The position numbers and the translations under genes were made by a program. A stretch of 64,000 bases of DNA from contig JAFMSR010000010.1 of assembly GCA_022818135.1 (NCBI GenBank), positions 30,715,770 to 30,779,769 of the forward strand. The letters are read 5' to 3'. Numbering within the stretch: position 1 is the first letter of the stretch; each line of letters opens with the position of its first letter. This document shows positions 47,525 through 58,383 of the stretch, piece by piece. The notes beneath the pieces are model-generated. The model made no database searches. It was given only the letters and a program-made list of their open reading frames with translations, and was not told where the DNA came from. The DNA is from Saxidomus purpurata. Its lineage: Eukaryota > Mollusca > Bivalvia > Venerida > Veneridae.

Positions 47525-48492
47525 GTATAGTAACAGTGACCTTGACCCCACGGAAAAACTTGTTTTTGCTTCACACAATTAAAAAACTATAACTAAAAAT
47601 TAAATTATATTTTCAGTAACAGTGACCTTGACAACAACCCCCCCCACCACCACCCGGATTATTTTGCTATTTTTGCTTAAAACAATGTAAAAACTACAAA
47701 AAGAAAACTAGTTATAGTAACAGTGACCTTGTCTCCCCCGAAAAAACACTTTTTTGCTTAAAACAATTTCAAAACCCCCAAAAATATGTATTTTCTTAAA
47801 ATCTATTAAGTAACGGTGACCTTGACCTTGACATTAGTGACCTGCAATGCAATTCCAAGCTTTCTCCCCATGCAAGCTACCGACACACCAAGTTTCATTG
47901 CAATTTGTCACTTCGATCTCGAGCTATTGAGCGGAAACCATTTTTATACTTTTAGTTACAGTGACCCCGACCTTGAACCAAGGTGGTTGTAACATGCGCT
48001 CTGCGCATCGTGTCAATATGGTGAACATTTGAGGTGAGCTATTCTAAAATCCCTGAAGGGGTTCAAGAGATATGGAGCGTACACGAAATGTAGTCATATG
48101 ACATTTGATCTCTAATTGTGACTTTGACCTTGAGCCGGCGCGGTTTGTTTACGGGTTCTGCACATTGCGTAGTTAATGTGAGCATCTGACCCGAGTTTTA
48201 TGAAATTCCTTCAAGGGTTTAAGAGATGCGGAGCGGACACGGAATTCAAGATTCGAACCTTTGACTTTGAGCTGTGACCTTGACCTTGAGCCGGTGCGGT
48301 TGGTTTACGGTACATTGTGTAGCTGAGGTGAACAGCTTACCAAAGTTTCATGAAAATCCTTCTAGGGGTTTAGGAGATATAGAGCGGACATGATTTTGCC
48401 GGACAGACGGGCGAACGGACGGACAGACAGACAAGGCAAAAACACTAAAAACAATATATCTTCCCCATATTCTATGGGGGAGACATTATAAC
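47525..48492 (+). mobile_element. family D element, copy D1
   Basis: Built from units starting with AGTAACAGTGACCTTGACC, about 90-100 bp in the first part (47527, 47618, 47715, 47808) and longer after that. The later units add CAAGAGATATGGAGCG and GAGCCGGTGCGGTTGGTTTAC. It ends in a GACAGACGGGCGAACGGACG array and the terminal stem TCTTCCCCATATTCTATGGG plus GGAGACAT. Non-coding. Confidence 0.72.
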
Positions 48493-48790
48493 AAGGTTAT
48501 TTGTGTAACCATAAAATGATGTACATGTACAGGCCTACTCACATAAATAAATAACCAATGTACTATAGCTGCCATAACAAGAAATGGGCATAAATACTTC
48601 TTACTCTTACAGTTTCACAGATTGTTCTGGGAAACTCTTTCTTTCTTTCTTGATTCTTTTAAACAAAACAAAAACTAATATTACATATAATTATGTGTAA
48701 TTTTAGTTTTTGTTTTGTTAAAAGATACAAGAATTAAATTATATGGTTGTTTTCGTCACAAAAGCATATGTCTCTCCCACGGCAGTTTGT
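48493..48790 (+). repeat. segment homologous to 57.34-57.60 kb (inverted)
   Basis: AACAAGGTTATTTGTG, ATGTACATG.ACAGGC, TACTCACAT.AATAAATAACC and CTTACAGTTTC follow in the same order as on the minus strand of 57.60-57.41 kb. The palindrome at 48.65-48.73 kb lies within it. Confidence 0.65.
48646..48733. repeat. about 88-bp foldback sequence
   Basis: TTCTTGATTCTTTTAAACAA, AACAAAAACTAAT and ATTACAT pair with their reverse complement (ATGTGTAAT, TTTAGTTTTTGTTTTGTTAA, AAGATACAAGAA). The arms are about 40 bp with a short AT loop. Confidence 0.75.
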
Positions 48791-50173
48791 CAATGATTGT
48801 AATACAAAAAAGATGTTTTAAAAATTTATTTATAGTAGCAGTGACACTGATCCCCCTCGCCCCTCCCCCTATCTCGGACCGGAACGAAAATGTTTGCTTT
48901 AAACAATTTAAAAACTTAAGCAAGAGCGCAAAGATGGTCCTATATCGCTCACCTGACTACCATTGGCTATATAATACAAGGGGTCATGATTTTGACATAA
49001 TTCGTAGAGGTCCACTACACATTGCTTAGTAAAATTCCAAATATCAAAGCTCTGTCTGTGGGCCTTGTGGTTCCTATATAAGCTTATGTGAAATCAAGAG
49101 ATCTCACTCTCCTGGGAAGGGTTAATTTTGACCCGGGGTCATGATTTGCACAATCTTGGTAAAGGTCCTTAAGGCAATGCTACATGCTAAATATCTCAGC
49201 TGTAGGCCTTGTGGTTTCAGAAAGGAAGATTTTTAAAGTTTTTCCAGTAAAAGCCTATGTAAATGAATTAACTGACCCCCAGGAGATGTCAATTTTGATC
49301 TGGGGGTCATAATTGAACTATCTTGGAAGAGGTCCACTAGGCATTTCTACATGTAAAATATCTAATCTCTAGACCTTGCGGTTTCAGAGAAAAAGATTTT
49401 TTAAGTTTTTCCTATATAAGCCTATGTAAAATTAAGTGACCCCCTGGAGAGGTCAATATTAACCTGTGGGTCATAATTTGAACATTCATGGTAGATTTCC
49501 AAATGCCATATGCTTAATATCTAACCTCTAGGCCTTGTGGTTTTAAGAAGAAGATTGTTTAAGTTTTTCCTATTTGTTGCCATAGCAACCAGTGTTCTGC
49601 ATGGAATGGATAGAGCTTCATGCAAGAAACATCCTTGCAAAGTTTCATCATAATTGGCCCAGTGGTTTCAGAGGATATGTCGTTTGAAGGAAATGGTGGG
49701 ACGGACGGACGGACGGAAGGACGGACGGACGGACGACGTACGACGGAGCCCGGACGGTGAGTGATCCTAATGGCTCAGCCTGGCACTCTGTGCCCGGTGA
49801 GCTGAAAAGACATTTTTAAAAATCTAGTTTTAGTAACAGTGACCTTGACCTTGACCCTAGTGACCCGCGATGCAATCCAACCATCTCCACGCAAGCTACC
49901 TACACACAGTTCCATTGCAATTGGTCACTCCTAACTCGAGTTATTGAGCAGAAACCGTTTTCTATTTTAGTAACAGTGACCTTGACCTTGAGCCAAAGTT
50001 GTTTTAATATGCGCACTGCACATCGTCTGAATATGGTGAACATTTGTGGTTAATCATTTTAAAATGGGTTCAAGAGATATGGAGCGGACACGATTTGTGA
50101 CAGACGGACGGACAGACAGACAACTCGAGCAAAACCAATATGTCTTCCCCCATATTAAATGGAGGAGACATAA
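48791..50173 (+). mobile_element. family D element, copy D2, split by element C
   Basis: A D unit begins before element C (AGTAGCAGTGACACTGATCC at 48835). D units resume right after it (AGTAACAGTGACCTTGACC at 49833 and 49971). The end has GACGGACGGACAGACAGACA and the terminal stem GTCTTCCCCCATATTAAATG plus GAGGAGACAT (to 50172). Its shared design with D1 and the clean interruption indicate nesting. Confidence 0.65.
48944..49803 (+). mobile_element. family C element with tandem units
   Basis: Short inverted ends: GCTCACC at 48948 and GGTGAGC at 49796. Internal units repeat every 167-171 bp (GCTTATGTG at 49082, AAGCCTATGT at 49251 and 49418), each with a GGTCATAATTTGA-type word, GGTCCACTA and CTAGGCCTTGTGGTTTCAGA. 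A (GGAC)n array (49691-49733) sits just inside the 3' end. No coding. Confidence 0.72.
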
Positions 50174-50215
50174 TTTTTAGTAAATCTTTGTTAACATGCA
50201 AGATGTGACATTTTT

Positions 50216-51840
50216 AGCTCGACTATTCGTGGAATAAGGATGGTTATTGCGGCCACCCTTGCATTGGCGTTGCATATGTGATTAAAAGTTTTACATACAA
50301 GCTACTATCGTTGACATTTACCAATAAATACGTTAGGGATTGATTTGAAATTATACTTATGTGTTTAGGGGTATAAGACGAGTATGTTAGATAACTTTTG
50401 ACAGAACTTACAGTATATGAGTCATCATATCGATTTTTTTCGCGTATCTAAAATTTCGGGATTTTGGTCCGAATTTAATTTGAGCTAATCTAATATTCGC
50501 GAATTTGTATAAGTGGATTTCATTTTCGCGATTTTAAGTAAGGGGGAAATTTACATTGATACCGTTTTATAAACAAAGGGAGATCACTGTGTGACAGTGC
50601 TATAATATTATATAGGTATACCGGTGTCCCGAACTGCTCCGGTGTTTGTTGGTTTTTGGTTTGCTTAACATAACATTTATTAATATATGTCTATTCAGTT
50701 GGTAGCTACAGGCATTCACCCAATTACTACTTTTTACTGGCAAGACATAGCATTAAAGAACATGTACATTGATACCATACTCTTTATTCTTAAGAGAGAT
50801 GTCCGCTCTTTCATGACCGTTCTTTATTATTTTGCTGTTTGATTTTAGGTAATCAATTTTTTTTAAAGAAAAATGAATGGTTACATTGTATCAATGAATG
50901 AATAAATTGTGTTTTATGGCACGTCGATAATGACTTTCGCAATTTGAAACTTTGAGAAAGTCCCCAGTTAGATAACTCGTGACTGAATTAAATCAAATTA
51001 CGCCCCTTGTTGGACTGAGAAATTTTGAGCACATAGCTCATTAACCGTTGATGAGATTAATTTGAAGCTCCGTAAAACTTTTCAGGGGTATCAGACAGTT
51101 CTTTACCAAATTTTGATTCAAATTAAGGGCCTTGTTCAAATAAGAACAATTTCATTGGTTAAAGTTTAACATGTCTCATTTTTTCAATTATCCATGATTG
51201 GATTGATTTGAAATTTAAGTTAAATTTAGAGACACTCTCTAAAACTTGTGTCAAATTAAATTACTAAAAATTATAAATAATGGACATTTGCAGGTATAAT
51301 TACTTAACCTAAAAGTTTAAGCTATACATTCTAGTCGGTATCGTTGCACTCTTTGTAAAGTTGTTGTTGTATAATGAATAGGTGACATCGATTTACTACA
51401 GAAGGCCTCTATGTTGATTATTTGTGCTAAAATGAGTCATGTTTCGATATATGTTGTTCTTCAAAGTTTTATTTATTGATCATTTTACTTTCATTGAACA
51501 CATGATTAATGTTTGGGAAATATTATCTGCTAGATTTAGGAAGTTCTACTGAAAGCCTTCACAGCGATTAGACATTCAAGTTACTTGCGAATTGTTTTAA
51601 TTAGATTTTTTTGTGTTATGTTATTCTCATATCTCAGTTATTATTTACTATTTGGTTCATTTTAAACTACAAGAAAATGTAGACGGATATCAAATTTGAT
51701 AACAAAAAATGATCATAGAGTTGTAGATGACCTAAAATATATTAATTTAATTTTAACAATTTTAAACATTTTTGTTAGAAATATGTTAACTGTACTATCA
51801 AAGTAGTTCAAAGAGTCGAGCGTACGATCATCTGACAGCT
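50216..51840 (-). mobile_element. family A element, copy A5, near complete
   Basis: Read on the minus strand, the 5' stem AGCTGTCAGATGATCGTACG plus CTCGACTCTTTGAA begins at 51840 and the 3' end CGAATAGTCGAGCT finishes at 50216. Internal units include CTGATACCCCTGAAAAGTTT and CAAATTAATC. A non-A block lies at about 50.43-50.92 kb (ATTTTCGCGATTTTAA words) and is probably a nested insertion. The 3' flank is the same as beside A4 and A6. Confidence 0.68.
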
Positions 51841-52736
51841 TGTGTGGAAACTTGATCTCAAAATACTTATTAGTTATGTACATGATCAGTATAGATAACT
51901 GGTTATTGTGAGAATGAAAATTCAGATGAAAATTTGAAATACAACATCTGAGTATGTCAGACTTGAGAAGAATAATTAAAGTAAGAATAATAGTTTCTGG
52001 TATAGTGTGTGATGTATGACGTCATAAAGTTTAATGATGTCATAAACTATGCCATCAACGTTATAACAATTATAAGGTGTTTCAACCTTAGCTACTGTGT
52101 CGGGTTTTTAACTCTTCTCGTGTGTAAGATTTTGTTAAGACTCTAATGTTACAACACAAAGCTTTTAAGCAACAATATCACAAAAAACGATGTTAATTAC
52201 GTTGCGCTTTCAATTCATTCCTTTTGTCAACTATGGAATTGATATAAAAGTGCGAACTTAAAATGACTGTAAGATTGGCGTAAGATGTGAAACACTTTGG
52301 TGTTTCTGGCTGACGAAAAAAATTTGACAACAAAAATTGTCATGACGTCTGTACCAGAAGTTTATTAACTCTTTTTCGTTTAAATAAATTGAATAAGATA
52401 TTGTTAAGATTCTAAGCTAGATATTACTGAAAGCTTATTATAAGTTTTTAGTATCAAAAAGAATGATGTTAATTACTTATGAAGCTGAAATCAATCGGTG
52501 CATACATTGTACAACTTAATTGATATAGATAAATGAGGGCTTTATCTTCTCGTGACATTGTATGTAGCAAAAAAGAAACAAATTGAGGTACAATTTACTA
52601 GTCTTGAATATCAAAGTCGACAAGTATTAAGATTTGTTACACGAGACATCAATTGCCCAGATGAATTCATTATATTACTGTATTTAATTTGTTTGGAATC
52701 AAAGTAACATGTACCGTTTTTCATGGAATAAGGCAT
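51841..52736. other. spacer, no gene recognised
   Basis: AT-rich. ATGACGTCATAAAG and GATGTCATAAAC occur near 52.02-52.05 kb without gene context. Confidence 0.4.
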
Positions 52737-53146
52737 TTAGATTCTTATACCTACGCCGAACTTAAGTGTACGACTTTGATGAGCTAAAACTAAAACGTGC
52801 ATAGGTAAGAGTGACTCACTAAACAGTACAGAATTATTTATTATTACCGGGTGACTGACTTTACACAGAGTGAGAAAGTTGGTGCATTCTACTAACGTTA
52901 TATTCAATTTCCTTAAAGGATCGGAATCATTGTGAGTATCGGTTTTTCTGTTTGTTATAAAACCATACAAGAATTCCACAGTGTCCTGGAAAATATTTTC
53001 GCTTTGAAGAAAGGTGTTTCATTTGGAATAGGTTCTGGGCCAGTCGAGAAAAGCCTAGGAAGTTTCAATACTTCCACATAATTTTTTTTTGACAGACTAA
53101 CAATTATTCCATGGTTCAATAAAATACTATACTGAAAAATATCCAA
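52737..53146 (-). pseudogene. possible frameshifted coding fragment, unknown
   Basis: Two adjacent minus-strand frames, 53146-52955 (63 codons) and 52979-52737 (80 codons), overlap around a DTVEFLYG/RTLWNSCM stretch. They read as one peptide interrupted by a single frameshift. Composition is protein-like (LFSTGPEPIPNETPFFKAKI in the first; KVSHPVIINNSVLFSESLLP in the second). No family is recognised. Could be a decayed host or transposon gene, or chance. Confidence 0.3.
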
Positions 53147-54804
53147 GACTATGCTGGAAATTGATACCTTTGGTATTTTTCTGTTTGGTTTGGTTTGCTT
53201 GATTTGTTTAAAAATGTTGAATACATAAAGCTAACATATGCATTTAATAAAATGTATGAAGTATTCAAGTTGTCCTATCTTCTCCCGAACTATACACGAG
53301 TCCAGTGACAGGGAGTCATTTTGTTTGTCGTCTCCGGAACCATCATACTCCCAAGTCCTTTCTGGAACATGAGATATGCCGCACATTTCATCGACTCATG
53401 CAAGACAGACTCATTGATTGAACCACTTTCATAACGCAATATGCATCGTGAAATATATGTCGTGTGCAATCATCTAAAATATGTAGATGTATTTTAACAT
53501 CCAATGCTGACACCTGCTATGAGTAACTATGTGCTATGTGTATGAATATTCTATACAAGGACAGGAGTAACTTCGTTGTTCAACCAAAATACTAAATTTT
53601 TAAATTTCAAGGGCACTGTTAATATTAAAAAATCAAAAATCCACGATAAAATTTACGTGGTGAATAAGCCAATATATGAAAACCCACACAGAAGCACGGA
53701 ACTAGAAACCACATTCCACAGTACTCAATTCAAACATAGCCCAGAATATTATCAAACAAGAGCTGGAATTCATGACGATTTCTTCCACAGATTTTAGCAT
53801 TTGCTTCAATATTTTATGAAATAGCCTGGGAAGTGTTGAATTGTTTTAGAATTATTTCAAGCACTGTCTGTACAAATGTAATATTTTCCGGTAGACACGG
53901 TTTATAGGTTGATCAGTTAAACCACAATGAATCCGACTCACACAGGAAAAATGAAGATAGCATGTTGTAGAATACAATAACTAATAATAAAAATAACAAC
54001 ATCTATTTTGAAATGTGTAAAACTACATCATTAAAAAACGAAATCATATTGACTTCAAAACTGATTCTTCCAGGCCGACTTTTTACCAGAACACCACCAT
54101 AAACTACCCAAAAGATTCCCAAATATGCTAGAATATTGTTATAAATGTACAGCTTTTAATATCTATATGTCAAATCAGAAACATTTTATTGAAAAAACGT
54201 CAACAATGTTGCAAAGAACATGTATGTATTTTTATCCAAGGAAAGTATCTATGGCGGAGAAGTATTTTAACCGTTACATCTAGCATTTTCATGCGCTTTT
54301 TATAATGAAACACAATCCGGTCTAGGTATAAAGACATCAAGGGTGATCTAAATGTCTTATTCAAATACATTACCTGATACCAAACCAATTAACAAATAAA
54401 TATTTTGTCGTCGCCTTTGATGCCTCGCGTCAATTAACTTATTTCTTGTTGTCTTTTTGTATACAGTCTAGAAATCACCTCAATGTGTTATTTTTCTTTT
54501 ACCACATACCATACTATCAGTAGACAAAGCCCTCCTGTTATATCTTTTAGCTTATACATATTTCACAATTATACACCAATTTGATTTTCAGCGTTTGAAA
54601 AGCAATTAACGTCGCACTTTTATGGTAGTCAAAACTAATAATTATCATCCAGTTATATCTAGCTCAGAATCTTAACAATACCTTATACAGACGTCGTAAC
54701 CTTTTTAGTTTAAAGATGTTTTTCTTAACGTTTCGTCAGAATGAAAGGTTTGACATCTTACACCAATAGATATTCGAAAATGAAATCATCGTATTATGTT
54801 CGTA
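53147..54804. other. spacer, no gene supported
   Basis: A 73-codon frame at 53.58-53.80 kb has ordinary protein composition but no recognised motif and no splice context. Confidence 0.35.
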
Positions 54805-55036
54805 CACTTAACCGATTTAGAAACGCAAAGATTTCCCCTGTTGAACATTTTTATTTGAATGACGCTATTGTTTTTATTTCTATTTAAGTCATTTTTTGCG
54901 ATGAATTATTGAAACTTTTATAAGAATTCAATTTTAGATTGTTTTTGTTGTGTATGAAATTTGAATAAATTTAAAATTCGACAACACTGTTAAAATAAAT
55001 AGTTTGCCTATTTTGCGTTTCTACACCGGTTGAGTG
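54805..55036 (+). mobile_element. 232-bp MITE with TA target duplication, copy 1
   Basis: The ends CACTTAACCGATTTAGAAAC plus GCAAAG and, inverted, CACTCAACCGGTGTAGAAAC plus GCAAAA are flanked by TA (54803-54804, 55037-55038). An inverted, highly similar copy is at 62189-62411, sharing the interior (TGTTTTTGTTGTGTATGAAA). The TA duplication and CA-type ends suit a Tc1/mariner-derived MITE. Confidence 0.88.
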
Positions 55037-55530
55037 TACTTTATCAATTCCATATTAACAAAAGGAATAACTTGAAGGCGTGACCCAACGATTTTATAAA
55101 TGTTTGCCTCTTTGTGTGTTTACATTTAAAAGAATTTCACCAAAAATAACCTGACTAGTAGCTAACACCGAAACACCTGCTAATTGCTATTACGCTGATG
55201 AGATCATTTATGACGCAATTAAATGTTATGACGTTTTACATCACACACTACACAAGCAAATTTTTTTCTTACTTTAATTACTCTTCTCAAATCTGGCATA
55301 CATTGATGTTGTATTTCAGATTTTCATCTGACATGACCAAATTTCTATATACTCATAGATTGCCTTGTTCCTTCAGACAAACATTAATAAAAATCAAGAA
55401 AAGAAAGAAGAAAAACTTTTATGAAAATCAAGAAAAGCAATATGCTGTTATTTGGTGCACTGTTGATAACCAAATATCTATACTGATCATGTACATAATA
55501 TATAGTTTTTTTGTGATCTATTTTCCACAA
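55037..55530. other. spacer with an unproven 141-codon frame
   Basis: A frame from ATG 55198 to 55623 is open, but its last third runs into the family A element starting at 55531. No domain is recognised; it is left as unsupported. Confidence 0.35.
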
Positions 55531-57296
55531 AGCTGTCAGATGACAGCACGCTCGACTCTTCGAACCACTTTAAAGTGCAATTTACACATTTCTAACAAAA
55601 GGGTTTATAATCATTATTGTTAAAATTGAATTACTAAAACTCTATGATCATTTTTTGTTATCAAGTTCAATACCCGCCAACATGTTCTGTCAGTACCAAT
55701 TGACTCTTACAGTTAATTAGTGAGATATAACATAAGCATGAATAAAAAACTTGAACACAAATTTCGAAGTGAAACTAGGTGGGCGTTCAGTCGAACACTA
55801 AGCAATGCAATTTGAAAGTTTGATGAGGAACTCTTAAGAAATGGTAAAGTTACGGACGGGCCGACGGACCGACGGACAGACGGACCCGGTGGACAAAGCT
55901 ATCCCTATGTGTCGCATTTTCTCCGAAAAGGCGACACAAAACTCATATTAATGATACATTAAATTAAATCAAGGGCTAAGTTACTCGAATGTCTGAACAC
56001 TTTGATGGCTTAAAGAGACACTCCCAACAACTGGTGTGAAATTAAATTACTTTAAATCGTAAATGATAGAATATTTGAAAGTATTATTGCTTAACCTAAA
56101 CTTCTAAGCTATATATTCCAGTCATTATCGATAAAATCAGCGTTTGGAGAATATTACCTGCTAGATGTATGGAGAGCCCCTTTAACTGAAGTAAATCTAC
56201 TCATGGCTTATTGAGAAATAAGACTGACAGGAGCTTACATTCAAAACTTTTACCATTATTTTTAAGTTGTACAACGGTAATAAATTAAGTCATATTTGGA
56301 AAAGAGTTATCTAACTTGATTTTCTGATACCCCTGAAAAGTTTTATGAAGTTTCAAATTAATCGAATCACTGCTTAATGAGGTATACTTAAAGACAAAAG
56401 TTCTGTCCAGTTCAAAATTGTTTTATTAAATTTTTATTGTACGTTACTTTTAATTTTTTATTTGCAAAATTTATATTTTGAGACTTATTGCTACATCACA
56501 AGGTGTTAAGAATTCTATACAAAAACATTCAACCAACCGTGACGGAAAAACCATGAATTTCACATTTATCTAAATTATATGTACATGAAGCTTATAATCC
56601 TGAAAAATTCAAGTGATTTGTGTTACCAAAGGACAGTCCTATCGAAAGACGTAAAAGATTATACAAATACTCAACGTATGTTGTTATTACGAAATAGCGA
56701 AATTTGCGCGTTTTATGCCGACCGGAGGCCAGTGAGCCAACAACATATATTGCACGTGCGTTAAACGCCCGCGAACATTCTATTCGACGTCACGAACATT
56801 GAAAATGTGTAAATTGATTCGAAAATGACGATATTCTTATGCTTTTCTAATTATGAATAAAATTTCCAATTTCAGTTTTTGTGTTACTCTAATTATACCG
56901 GACAGAACTTTTATCTTTAAGTATATGTGCATGATACATGTATTAGCTTGCAAATCAAAATTTCTAAGTCAATCAAGGGCCATAATTTGAATACAATTCA
57001 GTCAAGAGTTGTTTAATATGCCTGCCAGATACTCTTGAATACTTTCTCAAAGTTTCCAATAAATGCTATAGGTGCTTATTGAGGTATGTGCAGGAAAGTA
57101 ATTACCTGAACACACAATATCTTACTTGTTCGTCTGATACCCCTTAACACATAAGTATAGTTTTTAAACCAACCCCATGCATTGTTATAAATCGATGTCA
57201 AAGAAAGCAGATTGCATGTAAAACTTTTAACCAAATATGCAAAGACAATGCAAGGGTGACCGCAATAACCATCATTATTCCCTGAATAGTCGAGCT
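55531..57296 (+). mobile_element. family A element, copy A6, with nested insertions
   Basis: The 5' stem AGCTGTCAGATGACAGCACG plus CTCGACTCTTCGAA and the 3' end CCTGAATAGTCGAGCT mark the element. A GACGGACCGACGGACAGACG array followed by GTGTCGCATTTTCTCCGAAA (55.85-55.94 kb) looks like the end of another element inserted in it. 56387-56921 is a second nested element. A-type units flank it (CTGATACCCCTGAAAAGTTT; GGGCCATAATTTGAATACAA; TGATACCCCTTAACACATAA). It is inverted relative to A5, 3.7 kb away. Confidence 0.68.
56387..56921. mobile_element. 535-bp TIR element nested in A6
   Basis: The ends CTTAAAGACAAAAGTTCTGT plus CC and, inverted, CTTAAAGATAAAAGTTCTGT plus CC pair over at least 22 bases with one mismatch. 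They are flanked by TATA on both sides. The insertion splits a GAGGTATATGTGCATGATA-type word of the family A unit, which fixes the boundaries. The interior is AT-rich and holds a 61-codon frame of no recognised family. Confidence 0.8.
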
Positions 57297-57423
57297 AAAA
57301 CTGTGACGTCTTGCATGTTAACAAAGATTTACTGAAATTCTATGTAATACAATAGTTTTTGTTTTGAAAAAAGGTAGAAGCATGAGATGAGAGAGTTTCC
57401 TAGAACTACCTTTGAAACTGTAA

Positions 57424-57471
57424 GGGCAGGGTCCGTATAAAATATACGTATAAAATATACGGACTCTGCCC
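57424..57471. repeat. 48-bp palindrome
   Basis: GGGCAGGGTCCGTATA pairs with TATACGGACTCTGCCC around an AAATATACGTATAAAA centre. Possible cruciform or foldback relic. Confidence 0.78.
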
Positions 57472-57639
57472 CTGGTAAGGGTCAGAAGTATAGATGCCCC
57501 AACCTTATCAAGGCGACTATAGAACATAGGTTATTTATTAATGTGAGTACGCCTGCACATGTACAGCATTATATGGAAACACAAATAACCTTGTTCTTTC
57601 GTCAGTTTTTGTTGTCAGTTAACTACAATTACACACTAC

Positions 57640-57737
57640 CTGCAACATCTATGGCGTGCATGCCCCCTGCTGTGACTGCATTGATGCCAATGGAAAGAGT
57701 CCAACTCACTGACAGGCAGTACTCTGTCTCCTCCCAA
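57640..57737 (-). CDS. putative exon, possibly membrane transporter-like
   Basis: Bounded on the minus strand by a 3' splice site (AAGCCTACCAG, ending 57738) and a donor (GCAG/GTAGTG, after 57640). With split first and last codons it reads WEETEYCLSVSWTLSIGINA then VTAGGMHAIDVA, no stops, 98 bp. The copy at 47.27 kb preserves the second half, with an in-frame 3-base indel. The pattern GINAVTAGGMHAIDVAG vaguely recalls the GxxxxxNxxDIAPxxxG region of SLC17-type (sialin-like) major-facilitator carriers. That reading is weak. The plus strand is also open here, and the phase does not join simply to the candidate exon at 58.3 kb. It lies in a segment repeated with family A flanks, so it may be a duplicated gene fragment carried in repeats. 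Confidence 0.4.
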
Positions 57738-58308
57738 CTGGTAGGCTTAAATTACTGGAATACCTCTTCATTCACCGGAAAATAGAAATAAAAGAAACCC
57801 AAGTTCAGAGAACTAAATATTTTGATCAAACTTGTCTATCTCACAAAAGTCATCGGAGCACTCCATATAAACACACTTTAAAGTTTCTATAAAGAGTATA
57901 CAAAAGAAAAGCATTGGCAACACCCTGAAGCATGTACATTGTATTTCCAAAGAAAAAGTGCATATCTTCTGTTCGTGCTGATCAAAGTAACAAGTGTCAC
58001 TTAAATGATGATAGAAACTTCAGGGTTATTACAAATAACGCAACATACAATTCTCTGACAACTCCTTGAACTTGGAGAAAAAAATCCCGACATTTTTTCA
58101 CAACACATGGAATTCCTAAGTAACTTACACGCAACACGCTAATCAAATGTCTTAAGTTGTAAAACAAGACCTAAATTCAGTCAACATATTATGTTACTGA
58201 ACATTTTGATACCTCCGAAGACTTTATTGGGAGTTTTTAAATCAATCCTAAACTTCATTTCAGAGACGATTCTGATATTAAGTTAATATAAATGAAGCAC
58301 ACATTTAC

Positions 58309-58383
58309 CTTTGGTCCACACCTGATCGTCAGCTCCAACTGGTAAATCAGAGGTCTTCTAACATCTTCCTTCACACTGTATGT
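58309..58383 (-). CDS. putative 75-bp internal exon
   Basis: Minus strand: a polypyrimidine/AG acceptor (TTCTTTATGCAG) ends at 58384 and a consensus donor (CCAAAG/GTAAAT) follows 58309. Only phase 0 is open over all 25 codons, giving TYSVKEDVRRPLIYQLELTI then RCGPK. The stretch is clearly less AT-rich than its surroundings. The product is not recognised. It may belong with the 57.6 kb exon, but reading straight across gives a different frame there, so at least one splice choice is wrong or an exon is missing. Confidence 0.4.

Noticed and set aside
55198..55623. 141-codon frame from a true ATG
   Set aside because: Its last third lies in a family A element and no domain is seen.
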